Source: Lysobacter_K sp043738095 (lineage in GTDB: Bacteria > Pseudomonadota > Gammaproteobacteria > Xanthomonadales > Xanthomonadaceae). Taken from it: DNA of 36,715 nt. Under the pieces are notes generated by a model. It saw only the letters and a program-made list of their open reading frames with translations, did not search any database and had not been told where the DNA came from. Shown piece by piece: positions 24,038-32,999 of this stretch; position 1 is the first letter of the stretch; each line of letters begins with the position of its first letter. A program made the translations under genes and the position numbers. The DNA is taken from positions 1 to 36,715 of the forward strand of contig JAYSZI010000002.1 of assembly GCA_043738095.1 (NCBI GenBank), given 5' to 3'.

Positions 24038-26611
24038 ATGCCCCGACTCCGTCGCCTCTTGCGCTGGGCGCTCATCGCGTTCGTCGCTCTGGCCCTGCTG
24101 GGCGCAATCGCGCTGGGCACGCTGTACTACCTGATCGCCCCCAAGCTTCCCGACGTCGAGACCCTGCGCAACGTCGAGATGCAGGAGCCGATGTACGTTT
24201 ATGCCCGCGACGGCCGCTTGATGGCGTTGTTTGGTGAGACCCGGCGCTACCCGGTGGAGATCGAGGCCGTGCCGCCGCGGCTCAAGCAGGCGTTCATCGC
24301 AGTCGAGGATGCGCGCTTCTACCAACACCACGGCATCGACTACAAGGGCATCAGCCGGGCGGTATGGCTGCTGGCGACCACCGACGCCAAGCGGGTCCCG
24401 GGCGGATCGACGATTACCCAGCAGGTCGCGCGCCAGTTCTTCCTGAGCTCGGAGTACAGCTACACCCGCAAGCTTGCCGAGATGCTGCTGGCGGTGCGGA
24501 TGGAGCGCGAGCTGAGCAAGGATGAGATCTTCGAGCTGTACCTCAACAAGAGCTTCTTCGGCAATCGGGCTTACGGTGTGGGCGCCGCGGCCGAGTTCTA
24601 CTACGGTAAAAAGCCGGTCGACCTGAGCCTGGACGAAATGGCGTCGCTCGCCGGGATCCCGAAGTTCCCGTCCAGCGGCAACCCGCTGAGCAATCCCGAG
24701 CGAGCGCGCCAGCGCCGCGATTACATCCTCGACCGCATGGCCGAGCTCAAGTACATCAGTCCGGCCGAAGCGGCGCAGTCCAAGGCCGTGGCGATGCACG
24801 CCACGCCGCACGAGCGGCCAGTGGAGGTCTATGCGCCCTACGTGGCCGAGATGGTGCGGCAGGAAATGATCGCGCGCTTTGGCCCGGAGGCGCTGACCAA
24901 GGGTTACCACGTCACCACCACCATCGACCCGGTGCTGCAGGTCGCGGCTGACAAGGCCGTACGCGATGGTCTGGCGGTCTACGATCGCCGTCACGGCTGG
25001 CATGGGGTCGAGCAGCGTTTTGAGCTAGCGGCCGACGAAGATGCTGCCGGCGCGCGCGTGCGTCTGCGCAACATTCCGGCGCAGGCGGGCCTGCACCCGG
25101 CGATCGTGCTCGGCGCGGCAGACGGCAAGGCGCAGCTGGTGCTCGGCGATGGCACGCAGGTCGAACTCGGCACAGGCCAGGGTTGGGAAGGCGTCAAGCC
25201 CGGCAGCCTCAAACGCGGCGAGCTGGTGCGGGTCAAGCGCATCGAAGTCCCCGCCAAGGCCGACAAGGCTGACAAAACTGCGGACGATGCCAAGACCGAG
25301 GCAAGCGAAACCGGCACCACCGCGGCTGTCACCATCAGCTACAAACTCGATCAGCTGCCGCGCGCACAAGCCGCGCTGGTCTCGCTGGAACCCATGACCG
25401 GGGCCCTGCGCGCGCTGTCGGGCGGCTACAGCTTCGCCGGCAACAAGTTCAACCGCGCCACGCAGGCCCGACGTCAGCCGGGCTCAAGCTTCAAGCCGTT
25501 CCTGTACGCAGCGGCGTTCGAGCGCGGCTTCAACCCGGCGTCGATCGTGCTCGACGCGCCCGTGGTGTTTCAGGACCGCCGGGGCCATATGTGGCGGCCT
25601 CAGAACGATGACGGCAAGTTCGCCGGGCCGATGCGCGTGCGTGATGCGCTGGTACGTTCGCGCAACCTGGTGTCAGTGCGTCTGCTCGATGCCATTGGTG
25701 TGCCCTACGCCCGCAAGTACATCAGCCACTTTGGTTTTGAAGAGTCCACCCTGCCTCCGAACCTGTCGATGTCGCTGGGCACGGCTTCGCTGACGCCCCT
25801 ATCGGTCGCACGCGGGTTTGCCGTGTTCGCCAACGGCGGTTTCCGCATCACGCCTTGGTTCATCGATGAGGTCAAAGACCGTGATGGCGCGCTCGTGTTC
25901 AAGGAAAAGCCCGCCACAGGCTGCCACGGTTGCGGTGGCGCCGCGACTGCGAGCGGCGGCACCACCCGTGCGCCCTCCACCGTGGTGGATGGCTTCGACC
26001 TGGGCCCCGCCGCTCCAGTGACGTCGGGCGACAAAGCGAAGGCCGATGCGAAGGCCAAAGCCAAGGACAAAGCCGTCGAAAAACCCAAGCCTAAACCCGC
26101 CAATATCGCCGACATGTTGCTGGCGCCGCGTGCGATCGACGAGCGCATCGCCTACCAGATGGTGTCGATGCTGCGCGATGTCGTGCTGCGAGGCACCGGC
26201 ACGGCAGCGAAGGTGCTGGGGCGCGCAGACGTCGGCGGCAAGACCGGCTCGACCAACGAACACCGCGACGCCTGGTTCTCGGGCCTCGGCGGCCCGCTGG
26301 TGACCACGGTCTGGGTCGGGCGCGACGACTACAAGTCGCTGGGCTACCGCGAATACGGCGGCAAAGCCGCGTTGCCGATCTGGATCGACTACATGCGCGT
26401 TGCGCTCAAGGATCAGCCGATAGAGCCCAACGACCCGCCCGACGGCATGGTCAAAGTGTCGGTCGGCGCGGGCGGGCGGCTGATCCCGGACAGCGATGGC
26501 GGCATGTCGGAGTGGGTCAAGGTCGAGGATCTGGAACGCATGGAAAGCTATGTCGACTACGGCCCGGATGAATCCGCAGAGCCGGCCGAGGGGTCGTTCG
26601 ACATCTTCTGA
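24038..26611 (+). CDS. ponA: Penicillin-binding protein 1A (bifunctional class A PBP)
   Basis: This peptidoglycan glycosyltransferase/transpeptidase has 857 residues. It has an N-terminal membrane anchor (about 9-33). The GT51 domain has catalytic Glu90 in VEDARFYQHHGID and GGSTITQQVARQFFLS. An OB-like domain (about 310-445) carries a charged Lys/Asp/Ala insertion. The transpeptidase domain has SSFK (Ser483-Lys486), RSRN and KTGS (Lys735). Between the RSRN region and KTG lies a low-complexity loop with CHGCGG and a Lys/Ala/Pro-rich stretch (about 625-690). The gene diverges from pilM, the standard arrangement in many gammaproteobacteria. The product is anchored in the inner membrane and acts in the periplasm. 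Confidence 0.97.
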   Translation: MPRLRRLLRWALIAFVALALLGAIALGTLYYLIAPKLPDVETLRNVEMQEPMYVYARDGRLMALFGETRRYPVEIEAVPPRLKQAFIAVEDARFYQHHGIDYKGISRAVWLLATTDAKRVPGGSTITQQVARQFFLSSEYSYTRKLAEMLLAVRMERELSKDEIFELYLNKSFFGNRAYGVGAAAEFYYGKKPVDLSLDEMASLAGIPKFPSSGNPLSNPERARQRRDYILDRMAELKYISPAEAAQSKAVAMHATPHERPVEVYAPYVAEMVRQEMIARFGPEALTKGYHVTTTIDPVLQVAADKAVRDGLAVYDRRHGWHGVEQRFELAADEDAAGARVRLRNIPAQAGLHPAIVLGAADGKAQLVLGDGTQVELGTGQGWEGVKPGSLKRGELVRVKRIEVPAKADKADKTADDAKTEASETGTTAAVTISYKLDQLPRAQAALVSLEPMTGALRALSGGYSFAGNKFNRATQARRQPGSSFKPFLYAAAFERGFNPASIVLDAPVVFQDRRGHMWRPQNDDGKFAGPMRVRDALVRSRNLVSVRLLDAIGVPYARKYISHFGFEESTLPPNLSMSLGTASLTPLSVARGFAVFANGGFRITPWFIDEVKDRDGALVFKEKPATGCHGCGGAATASGGTTRAPSTVVDGFDLGPAAPVTSGDKAKADAKAKAKDKAVEKPKPKPANIADMLLAPRAIDERIAYQMVSMLRDVVLRGTGTAAKVLGRADVGGKTGSTNEHRDAWFSGLGGPLVTTVWVGRDDYKSLGYREYGGKAALPIWIDYMRVALKDQPIEPNDPPDGMVKVSVGAGGRLIPDSDGGMSEWVKVEDLERMESYVDYGPDESAEPAEGSFDIF

Positions 26612-26890
26612 GGCAGCCGTTCAAGCCCGTAACCCGAAAAGGGCCCTTCGCCGCGACGAGGGGTTGCTCGGAGCTTTCGTTACCTGGTTTTCCGGGATCG
26701 GCAACAGGCGGAGTGTCTCCTGCACCCCTACCTGGGGAACGCCTGTCTTTCTGGACGTTCCGCGTCCTCGCCCGGTCCCGGGCGTGCCATGCCGGCTCGC
26801 CGACTGGGAACATGCTAGGTTTTCTCGCCGGCCTTCGCGCCGGACGCGGCGAGCTCCTTCGCCGTCGCCGTGCCAGCCGCGGAGGTCGTC
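26612..26890. other. 279-bp intergenic block between ponA and the next gene
   Basis: No gene is visible. It contains the palindrome AAGGGCCCTT (26639-26648) shortly after the ponA stop and a small hairpin CCGGC/GCCGG near 26827-26842, neither followed by a T run. Open frames on both strands lack ribosome sites and domains. It looks like non-coding sequence, possibly a dispersed intergenic repeat. Confidence 0.45.
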
Positions 26891-27550
26891 ATGCAGCGCC
26901 ATGCCCGACAGCACGCTCAAGCCCACGCTGAAACCATCATCCGGGAACGCCGCCACCGCCTGGCCGTAGAGGCGGCCCGGCTGATGGCCGAAGGCGGCAT
27001 GCGCGATTTCCATCAGGCCAAGACCAAGGCCGCACAGCGGCTGGGAATCTTCGACGACGCCTCGCTGCCAAGCAATCGCGAAATCGAGGAGGCGTTACGC
27101 GAATACCAGCGGCTGTTCCAGCGCGACAACGTGCACGGATTGCGCCAGCGTCGCGAGGCGGCGCTGCGCGCACTGGATTTTTTTCAGGTATTCGACCCGC
27201 GACTGGTCGGTCCCGTGCTCGAAGGCACCGCCGACGCCCGCAGCCCCGTGGCCTTGCATCTGCACAGCGACGACGCCGATGCCGCGCCGCGCTTTCTCGA
27301 TCAACACGGCATCCCGGCCGAAGCGCGCAGCCGGCGGCTGCGCCTGGACCGTGAGCGCGAGGGTGACTTTCCGGTGTGGTTGTTCAGCGCCGAGGAGCTG
27401 GCCTTTGACGTCACCGTATTGCCACGAGACGTGCTGCGGCAGGCGCCCTTGTCGGGGGTCGATCAGAAACCCATGAAGCGCGCCTCGATCGCGCAGTTGC
27501 GCCTCGTGCTGGCCGAAGAGGAGATCGCGATCTTCGAGCGCGACACCTAG
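26891..27550 (+). CDS. Conserved hypothetical protein, possible nucleotidyltransferase-like fold
   Basis: This is a 219-residue protein with no firm function. The N-terminal third is helical and basic (IIRERRHRLAVEAARLMAEGGMRDFHQAKTKAAQRLG, about residues 17-52), followed by EIEEALREYQRLFQ. The centre has FDPRLVGPVLEGTADARSPVALHLHSDD, a strand-turn-strand with acidic residues that loosely recalls nucleotidyltransferase cores. I recall this architecture from widespread proteobacterial hypotheticals, but a domain hit would be needed. The ATG at 26891 follows a clear GGAGG at 5 bases. The gene ends at the two-way terminator shared with gltA. Confidence 0.8.
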   Translation: MQRHARQHAQAHAETIIRERRHRLAVEAARLMAEGGMRDFHQAKTKAAQRLGIFDDASLPSNREIEEALREYQRLFQRDNVHGLRQRREAALRALDFFQVFDPRLVGPVLEGTADARSPVALHLHSDDADAAPRFLDQHGIPAEARSRRLRLDREREGDFPVWLFSAEELAFDVTVLPRDVLRQAPLSGVDQKPMKRASIAQLRLVLAEEEIAIFERDT

Positions 27551-27677
27551 CCGACGTCCGAGTGCGGAGCTCTGCTCTGCGGCGTTTACTCATCAGGACA
27601 AAATGACGCCAGCTGGCACGGCTCGGCTCAACAAGCCAAGCACGGGCTCAGACTCTACAAGACCATTCAAAAACGGA

Positions 27678-27706
27678 AACGCCCCCACAATGCGGGGCGT
27701 TTTTTG
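27678..27706. terminator. Bidirectional terminator between convergent genes
   Basis: AACGCCCC (27678-27685) pairs with GGGGCGTT (27694-27701) across an 8-base loop. On the plus strand it runs straight into a T6 tract, ending the hypothetical gene. On the minus strand it is followed by a broken T-rich stretch, 29 bp past the gltA stop. Confidence 0.85.
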
Positions 27707-27729
27707 TCGTCGCGCCACGGACCGTGCGC

Positions 27730-29049
27730 CTAGCGCTGATCGATCCCTACGTAATCCCGGTTCGGCGCGCCGGTGTAGATCTGCCGCGGGCGGCCGATCT
27801 TGGCTTCCGGATCGTTCTGCTGCTCGAGCCAATGCGCGACCCAACCGGCGGTACGCGCGATCGCGAACATCACCGTGAACATTTCCACCGGAATGCCAAG
27901 CGCCTTGTAGATGATGCCGGAGTAGAAGTCGACGTTCGGGTAGAGCTTGCGCTGCACGAAGTAATCGTCCTTGAGCGCGGCCTCCTCGAGCTTCATCGCC
28001 ACTTCCAGCAGCGGGTCGTGGACGCCGAGCTGCCCGAGAACCTCGTGGGTCATCTTGCGCACCAGCGCCGCGCGCGGGTCGTAGTTCTTGTAGACGCGGT
28101 GGCCGAAGCCCATCAGGCGGAAGCCCGACTCCTTGTCCTTGGCCTTGTCGATCGCGGACTGGACGTTTTCCGGTCGGCCGATCTGATCGAGCATCTTGAG
28201 CACGGCTTCGTTGGCTCCGCCGTGTGCGGGGCCCCACAACGCGGCCACGCCCGAGGCCACGCACACGTACGGATTGGCGCCGGTCGAGCCGACTAGGCGC
28301 ACGGTTGAGGTCGACGCGTTCTGCTCGTGGTCGGCGTGGAGGATGAACAGCAGATCCATCGCCTTGGCCGCGAGCGGGCTCAGCTCCAGCGGCTCGCTCG
28401 GCACTTCTTTCATCATGTGCAGGAAGCGCGTGGTGTATTCGAGGTTGTTGCGCGGATAGCGGATCGGCCAGCCGATCGAATAGCGATGGCAGGCGGCCGC
28501 GACCGTGGGCACCTTGGCGATCAAGCGGATCGCGGCGAGGCGGCGATGTTCGGGGTCCTCGAGGTCGAGGTCGTTGTGATAGAAGCTGGCCATCGAGCCG
28601 AGCATCCCGACCAGCATCGCCATCGGGTGGGCGTCGTGACGGAAGCCGCCGAGGAAGCTCTTGTAGGCCTCGTGCAGCATCGTGTGGTGGGTCACTTCGT
28701 GCTCGAACGTGGCGAACTCGTCCGTGCTCGGCAGTTCGCCATTCATCAGCAGGTAGGCGACTTCGAGGAAGTTCGACTTCTCAGCCAACTGCTCGATCGG
28801 GTAGCCGCGGTACAGCAGCACGCCCTCGTCGCCATCGATGTAGGTGATCGCCGACTTGCAACTCGCGGTCGCGGTGAAGCCCGGGTCGTAGGTGAAGCAG
28901 CCGGTTTCCTTTGGCAGCTTGCCGATATCGATGCACGGCGCGCCCAGAACGGGGTGCTGCACGGGCAGGCTGACAAGCTTGTCGCCGGCGGTCAGGGTGA
29001 CCTGGTCGAGGCTCGGCTCGGTCGGCGCGGAATTCTCGGGAACTGACAC
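27730..29049 (-). CDS. gltA: Citrate synthase (type I)
   Basis: This is the TCA cycle enzyme that condenses acetyl-CoA and oxaloacetate to citrate. The 439-residue product has the length of the hexameric, NADH-regulated gram-negative type. Catalytic residues are visible: His241 in HADHEQNAST, His276 in GPAHGGANE and Asp374 in PNVDFYSG, with FGHRVYKNYDPRA for substrate binding. The start is best placed at the GTG at 29049, which has a strong GAGGAG 6 bases upstream; a longer frame from 29082 would add cysteine-rich residues of no likeness to the family. An extended -10 promoter lies about 85 bp upstream. Confidence 0.97.
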   Translation of the reverse strand: MSVPENSAPTEPSLDQVTLTAGDKLVSLPVQHPVLGAPCIDIGKLPKETGCFTYDPGFTATASCKSAITYIDGDEGVLLYRGYPIEQLAEKSNFLEVAYLLMNGELPSTDEFATFEHEVTHHTMLHEAYKSFLGGFRHDAHPMAMLVGMLGSMASFYHNDLDLEDPEHRRLAAIRLIAKVPTVAAACHRYSIGWPIRYPRNNLEYTTRFLHMMKEVPSEPLELSPLAAKAMDLLFILHADHEQNASTSTVRLVGSTGANPYVCVASGVAALWGPAHGGANEAVLKMLDQIGRPENVQSAIDKAKDKESGFRLMGFGHRVYKNYDPRAALVRKMTHEVLGQLGVHDPLLEVAMKLEEAALKDDYFVQRKLYPNVDFYSGIIYKALGIPVEMFTVMFAIARTAGWVAHWLEQQNDPEAKIGRPRQIYTGAPNRDYVGIDQR

Positions 29050-29396
29050 GCAGCACTCCTCAAGTCTGCATGCCGCAACCAAGGCCGCGACATGGAGGGA
29101 AAACAGGGAACGCGGCGGGGCCGCGATGCTGAATTATCGCACAACGTCTTTGAGCCCAGACTCGGACTTACGGACATGGCGCAAGCGCGATGCGTCCGAC
29201 GGATCGTCGCCCACGATGGTGACGTGGACTTCATTTCGGTCTAAACGGGAACCCATCTGGGTGTGCGTGCCCGCTACCTACGCTTCCCGGCCGGGTGCCG
29301 CCATCTACGTTGTGCTAAGCCGACGCTCGCCGAAATACTCGGAGACTTGTCGTGACCCTTCCCGCGGCGCCGAAACACGTCGCCACACACACGAAA
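29050..29396. other. Intergenic region between gltA and rpmE2
   Basis: About 350 bp without a gene. It contains the extended -10 promoter of gltA near its left end and reaches the rpmE2 terminator at its right end. The middle (about 29165-29390) shows no open frame with coding character and no other element I could recognise. Confidence 0.5.
29132..29140 (-). promoter_or_regulatory. gltA: Extended -10 promoter of gltA
   Basis: On the minus strand this reads TGC directly followed by GATAAT, an extended -10 element. The -35 region is poor, as is common with extended -10 promoters. It lies about 83 bp before the gltA start. Confidence 0.55.
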
Positions 29397-29418
29397 ACGG
29401 CCGCCTTTCGGCAGCCGT
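29394..29418 (-). terminator. Terminator of rpmE2
   Basis: Arms 29410-29418 and 29397-29405 pair along 9 bp, with one G-U in RNA, around a GAAA tetraloop. They are followed on the minus strand by a short T run, 28 bp past the rpmE2 stop. Confidence 0.75.
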
Positions 29419-29445
29419 CTCGGAATACTTTATGGCGACGTAGGT

Positions 29446-29700
29446 TTATTCGCTGGCTGGCTTGGCGAAACGCTTGCGGAACTTGTCCACGCGGCCGCTG
29501 GTATCCATCATCTTGTGCTTGCCCGTATAGAACGGGTGCGAAGCCGACGAGATGTCGATCTTGATCAGCGGATATTCCTTGCCGTCATCCATCTTCACCG
29601 TCTCCTTACTACGAAGGGTCGAGCGGGTCAGGATCTGGAATTCGCTGGTTACGTCTTGGAACACCACGTCGTGGTATTCGGGATGGATGCCGGCTTTCAT
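29446..29700 (-). CDS. rpmE2: 50S ribosomal protein L31 type B
   Basis: This is a large-subunit ribosomal protein of 84 residues. It starts MKAGIHPEYHDVVFQDV, and contains SSASHPFYTGKHKMMDTSGRVDKFRKRF. It lacks the zinc-binding cysteines of the A form, so it is the zinc-independent type B. In other bacteria the B form replaces the zinc form when zinc is scarce under Zur control. In many Xanthomonadales it is the constitutive gene, and I see no evident Zur site here. The ATG at 29700 fits the family start; an in-frame GTG at 29709 is less likely. Confidence 0.95.
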   Translation of the reverse strand: MKAGIHPEYHDVVFQDVTSEFQILTRSTLRSKETVKMDDGKEYPLIKIDISSASHPFYTGKHKMMDTSGRVDKFRKRFAKPASE

Positions 29701-29730
29701 GGCAGTCACGTTGATGCGGGAAAGCGCGGC

Positions 29731-29759
29731 AGTATAGCGGCCGAATTCTCCCCGGGCAA
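29731..29759 (-). promoter_or_regulatory. rpmE2: Sigma-70 promoter of rpmE2
   Basis: On the minus strand, TTGCCC (29754-29759) is followed after 17 bases by TATACT (29731-29736). This is a strong match about 30 bp before the start codon, fitting a ribosomal protein gene. Confidence 0.75.
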
Positions 29760-29777
29760 GTCTTGAGCGGGCTTATT

Positions 29778-30713
29778 TCAACCCGCCGCCAGCGCCGCCC
29801 GGATCATGGCCTCGAACCGGCCCTGGTCATAGCGCAGCAGGATCGTGGCGTTGTCCGCGCGGCCTTCCTGCCGCTGCCAGTCGACCACGGTCGCGCCGCG
29901 GGTGTGGCGGCCAGCGAGCTCGACCGCGACCGGGCGCTCGACCACTTCCAGCGCCCCGTCGGGCTGCAACGCGTAGGCCATGGCCAAGCCATCGGCGCAA
30001 TGCCAGTCGTCGCCGCGCCGGTCGGCCGACCATTCGCGGGTCTTGCGCGAGATCGCTTCGTAGAATTCGGCCCGCGGTGAAGGGGCCTGCAGCCAGCCGA
30101 CCACCGCGTCGTGATTCAGCCCGTGTGCGATCACTGCCTCCCAATCGGCCAGATCGATCCGGGGGAACGCCTCGAACACGATGTGCGCGGCTTCCGGATC
30201 GAACGCGATGTTGAATTCGGCGGCGGGGCTGATGTTGCCGTGGGCCGTGACGGCGCCACCCATCACCACGCAGCGCGCGACACGCTGTGGCAGCGTCGGG
30301 TCGAGCTTCAACGCGAGCGCGATATTCGTTAGTGGCCCGAGTGCGACCAACAGCAACTTGCCGGCGTATTCGTGCGAGAGCCGCAGGATCGACAGCGCAG
30401 CGTGTTCGCCGTGCGCCTGGCGCTTGGCGGCCGCGTAGTTGATGTCGCCGAAGCCGTCGCGGCCGTGCACATAGGCGGCATCGCGCGCCGGATGCAGCAG
30501 CGGCGCAGCGCAGCCGGCGAACACCGGCACATCGACGTTCGCGATCTCGCACAGCTTTAGCGCGTTGGCGACGGTGTATTCGAGGCCGACGTTGCCGGCG
30601 GCAATGGTCAGCCCAACCACCTCGTGATGCGGATCGTTGAACGCCATCAGCAATGCCAACGCGTCGTCCACCCCCGGGTCGGTATCGATCAGCAGCGGGA
30701 TCTTGAGGCTCAT
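29778..30713 (-). CDS. Inosine-uridine preferring nucleoside hydrolase family protein
   Basis: This enzyme is predicted to hydrolyse nucleosides to base and ribose for salvage. The 311-residue product starts MSLKIPLLIDTDPGVDDALAL, carrying the DTDPGVDDA calcium/ribose-binding motif. It also has VALGPLTNIALAL, VMGGAVTAHGNISPAAEFNIAFDPEAA and the C-terminal DWHCADGLAMAYAL with the second metal-ligand Asp. Its length equals that of typical IUNH enzymes. It is separated from recG upstream by about 80 bp and from rpmE2 by 77 bp, on the same strand. Base preference cannot be told. Confidence 0.94.
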   Translation of the reverse strand: MSLKIPLLIDTDPGVDDALALLMAFNDPHHEVVGLTIAAGNVGLEYTVANALKLCEIANVDVPVFAGCAAPLLHPARDAAYVHGRDGFGDINYAAAKRQAHGEHAALSILRLSHEYAGKLLLVALGPLTNIALALKLDPTLPQRVARCVVMGGAVTAHGNISPAAEFNIAFDPEAAHIVFEAFPRIDLADWEAVIAHGLNHDAVVGWLQAPSPRAEFYEAISRKTREWSADRRGDDWHCADGLAMAYALQPDGALEVVERPVAVELAGRHTRGATVVDWQRQEGRADNATILLRYDQGRFEAMIRAALAAG

Positions 30714-30783
30714 CGGCGAGTTCCGTTCTCGGAGTCAATTGCAATCGTCATGGGTATTCCGTTGCTGTCCATCCGCCCTAGAG

Positions 30784-30804
30784 GCGTTAGGCGTTAGGCG
30801 CTAG
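30784..30804. repeat. Short tandem GCGTTAG repeat at the recG stop
   Basis: Two exact heptamers GCGTTAG and a third copy with one change (GCGCTAG) run across the recG stop codon (30794-30796). Confidence 0.7.
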
Positions 30805-32932
30805 CGTACCGCGCCGCGCCGCCGACCCAGCGCATCACGATGCGTTCGGCGATGTCCGGCGATTCGGCCAGCAGCCGTTCGCCGACCTGCTGAACTAACG
30901 GCAGCAGATCGGCATCGCGCATCAGGTCGGCGACGCGAAACAGGGCAAGGCCGGTCTGGCGCGTACCGAGCAACTCACCTGGCCCGCGCAAAGCCAGGTC
31001 TTTTTCCGCGATGACAAATCCGTCGTTGGTCTCACGCATGGTTTCCAGGCGCTGGCGCGCCAGCAGCGACAACGGCGAGCGGTACAGCAGCACGCAACTC
31101 GAGGCCGCGCTGCCGCGGCCGACCCGACCGCGCAACTGGTGTAGCTGGGCCAAGCCGAGGCGCTCGGCGTTTTCGATGATCATCAGCGAGGCGTTGGGCA
31201 CGTCGACGCCGACCTCGATCACCGTGGTGGCGACCAGCAGGTCGATCTGGCCCGCCTTGAACGCGCGCATCGTCGCCTGTTTGGCGGCGGCTTTCATGCG
31301 CCCGTGCACCAGGCCTATTTGCAGTCTCGGCAGCTGGCTGGTCAGCTCCTCGAACGTGGTCTGCGCGGCCTGGGCGACGACCTCATCGCTGTCGTCGATC
31401 AGCGTGCACACCCAGTACGCCTGCCGGCCTTCAGCACAGGCCGTGCGGATGCGCTCGACCAGTTCGGGACGGCGTTCCGCGCTGAGGGCGACGGTCTGCA
31501 CCGGCGTGCGCCCGGGCGGCAGCTCGTCGATCGAGGACACATCGAGGTCGGCGTAGGCGGCCATCGCCAGCGTGCGCGGGATCGGGGTCGCGGTCATCAC
31601 CAGCTGGTGCGGGACCACGCGCGAAACCGCATCAGCGTTCTCCCCAAGCGCGCCGCCAGCGCCCTTGTCGCGCAGGGCGAGGCGTTGGTGCACGCCGAAG
31701 CGGTGCTGCTCGTCGACAATCGCGAGCGCGAGGTCGCGAAACGCGACGCCTTCCTGCATCAGGGCGTGGGTGCCGACGACCATCTGCGCCTCGCCCGACG
31801 CGACCTGGGCCAGCACCTGCGCGCGCGCGCGGCCGGTGACCTTGCCGGCCAGCCACGCAACGCGCACGCCGAGCGGTTCGAGCCACCCACGCAGGTTGCT
31901 GAGGTGCTGCTCGGCGAGCAGTTCGGTCGGAGCCATCAACGCGGCCTGTTTGCCCGTCTCGACCGCGAGCATTGCGGCGAGCGCAGCGACCACGGTCTTG
32001 CCGCTGCCGACATCGCCCTGCACCAGTCGCAGCATCGGCGAAGACTTGCCGAGGTCGGCGCGGATCTCGTCGAACACGCGCTGCTGCGCCGCAGTCAACG
32101 CGAACGGCAGCCCCTGACGCAGCAACTCGACCAGCCGCATCGGCCGCAACACCGGCGCCGCGTGCGCCTGCTGGACCATGCGCTGACGGCGCAGGCTGAG
32201 GTGATGGGCGAGCAGTTCCTCCAGCGCGAGCCGCCGCTGAGCGGGATGCACGCCAGCCAGCAGTGCGGCCACGTCCGCGTCCTGCGCGGGCCGGTGCACG
32301 GTCAGCAGCGCTTCGCGCAGCGATGGCAGCTGCAGGCGTTCGCGCAGTTCCTGCGGCAGCAGTTCCAGCGATTCGTCGGTGGGCAGACGATCGAGCGCCA
32401 GACCGATCAGGCGCCGCAGCGATGCGGGGCCGATGCCTTCGATCGCGGAATAGACCGGATCGAGTTGGTCGCCGAGTGCTTCTTCGGCGTCGCCGTCGAG
32501 CATCCGGTAGCTGGGGTGGACGATCTCCAGCCCGTGCTGTCCGGGCCGCGGGGTGCCGTAGCAGCGCAGACGGGCGCCGGGGACGAACTGCGCGACCTGG
32601 GCGGCGCGGAAATGAAAGAAGCGCAGCACCAGCGTCGCGCGGGAGTCATCGCCAATCGCCACGCGCAGCATCGGCCGATAACGAAACCCGCGCTCGACCG
32701 CTTCCACCCGCCCTTCGACCTGCGCGGCGATGCCCGGTTGCAGCAGCCGGATCGGCGTCAACTGCGTGCGGTCTTCGTATTGCCGCGGCAGTTGCAGCCA
32801 CAGATCCTGCAGGCAGGCCAGGCCGCGCGCGGCGAGCTTCTCGGCCACCTTCGGCCCGCAGCCAGGCAACGCGGTCAGCGGGGTTTCGCCGACCGCCGCG
32901 AACGCCGGTGCAGGGCGGGCGACGCGCGCCAT
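30794..32932 (-). CDS. recG: ATP-dependent DNA helicase RecG
   Basis: This superfamily 2 helicase reverses stalled replication forks and processes recombination intermediates. The 712-residue product has an N-terminal helix-hairpin-helix-like start (LTALPGCGPKVAEKLAARGL), the wedge/OB domain that splits the fork, Walker A LVQGDVGSGKT (Lys312), the Walker B variant VDEQHRFGV, motif III VMTATPIPRTLAM, and the C-terminal GRVGRGSAASSCVLLY and NDGFVIAEKDLALRGPGELLGTRQ. The ATG at 32932 lies 67 bp after ridA. No clear ribosome site is seen. The length agrees with the family. Confidence 0.96.
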   Translation of the reverse strand: MARVARPAPAFAAVGETPLTALPGCGPKVAEKLAARGLACLQDLWLQLPRQYEDRTQLTPIRLLQPGIAAQVEGRVEAVERGFRYRPMLRVAIGDDSRATLVLRFFHFRAAQVAQFVPGARLRCYGTPRPGQHGLEIVHPSYRMLDGDAEEALGDQLDPVYSAIEGIGPASLRRLIGLALDRLPTDESLELLPQELRERLQLPSLREALLTVHRPAQDADVAALLAGVHPAQRRLALEELLAHHLSLRRQRMVQQAHAAPVLRPMRLVELLRQGLPFALTAAQQRVFDEIRADLGKSSPMLRLVQGDVGSGKTVVAALAAMLAVETGKQAALMAPTELLAEQHLSNLRGWLEPLGVRVAWLAGKVTGRARAQVLAQVASGEAQMVVGTHALMQEGVAFRDLALAIVDEQHRFGVHQRLALRDKGAGGALGENADAVSRVVPHQLVMTATPIPRTLAMAAYADLDVSSIDELPPGRTPVQTVALSAERRPELVERIRTACAEGRQAYWVCTLIDDSDEVVAQAAQTTFEELTSQLPRLQIGLVHGRMKAAAKQATMRAFKAGQIDLLVATTVIEVGVDVPNASLMIIENAERLGLAQLHQLRGRVGRGSAASSCVLLYRSPLSLLARQRLETMRETNDGFVIAEKDLALRGPGELLGTRQTGLALFRVADLMRDADLLPLVQQVGERLLAESPDIAERIVMRWVGGAARYASA

Positions 32933-32999
32933 CAGACGGTCAAGACCGCCGCAAGGACATGCACGCCATAGCGGTTGTAGGTGAGCCGCGTTTCACGGC

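Noticed and set aside
23846..25003. A 385-codon minus-strand frame running from ponA into the pilM promoter region
   Set aside because: It is antisense to the PBP1A glycosyltransferase domain and covers both promoters; no domain is visible.
31304..32971. A 555-codon plus-strand open frame opposite recG
   Set aside because: It mirrors recG codons, lacks a ribosome site and has no recognisable domain.
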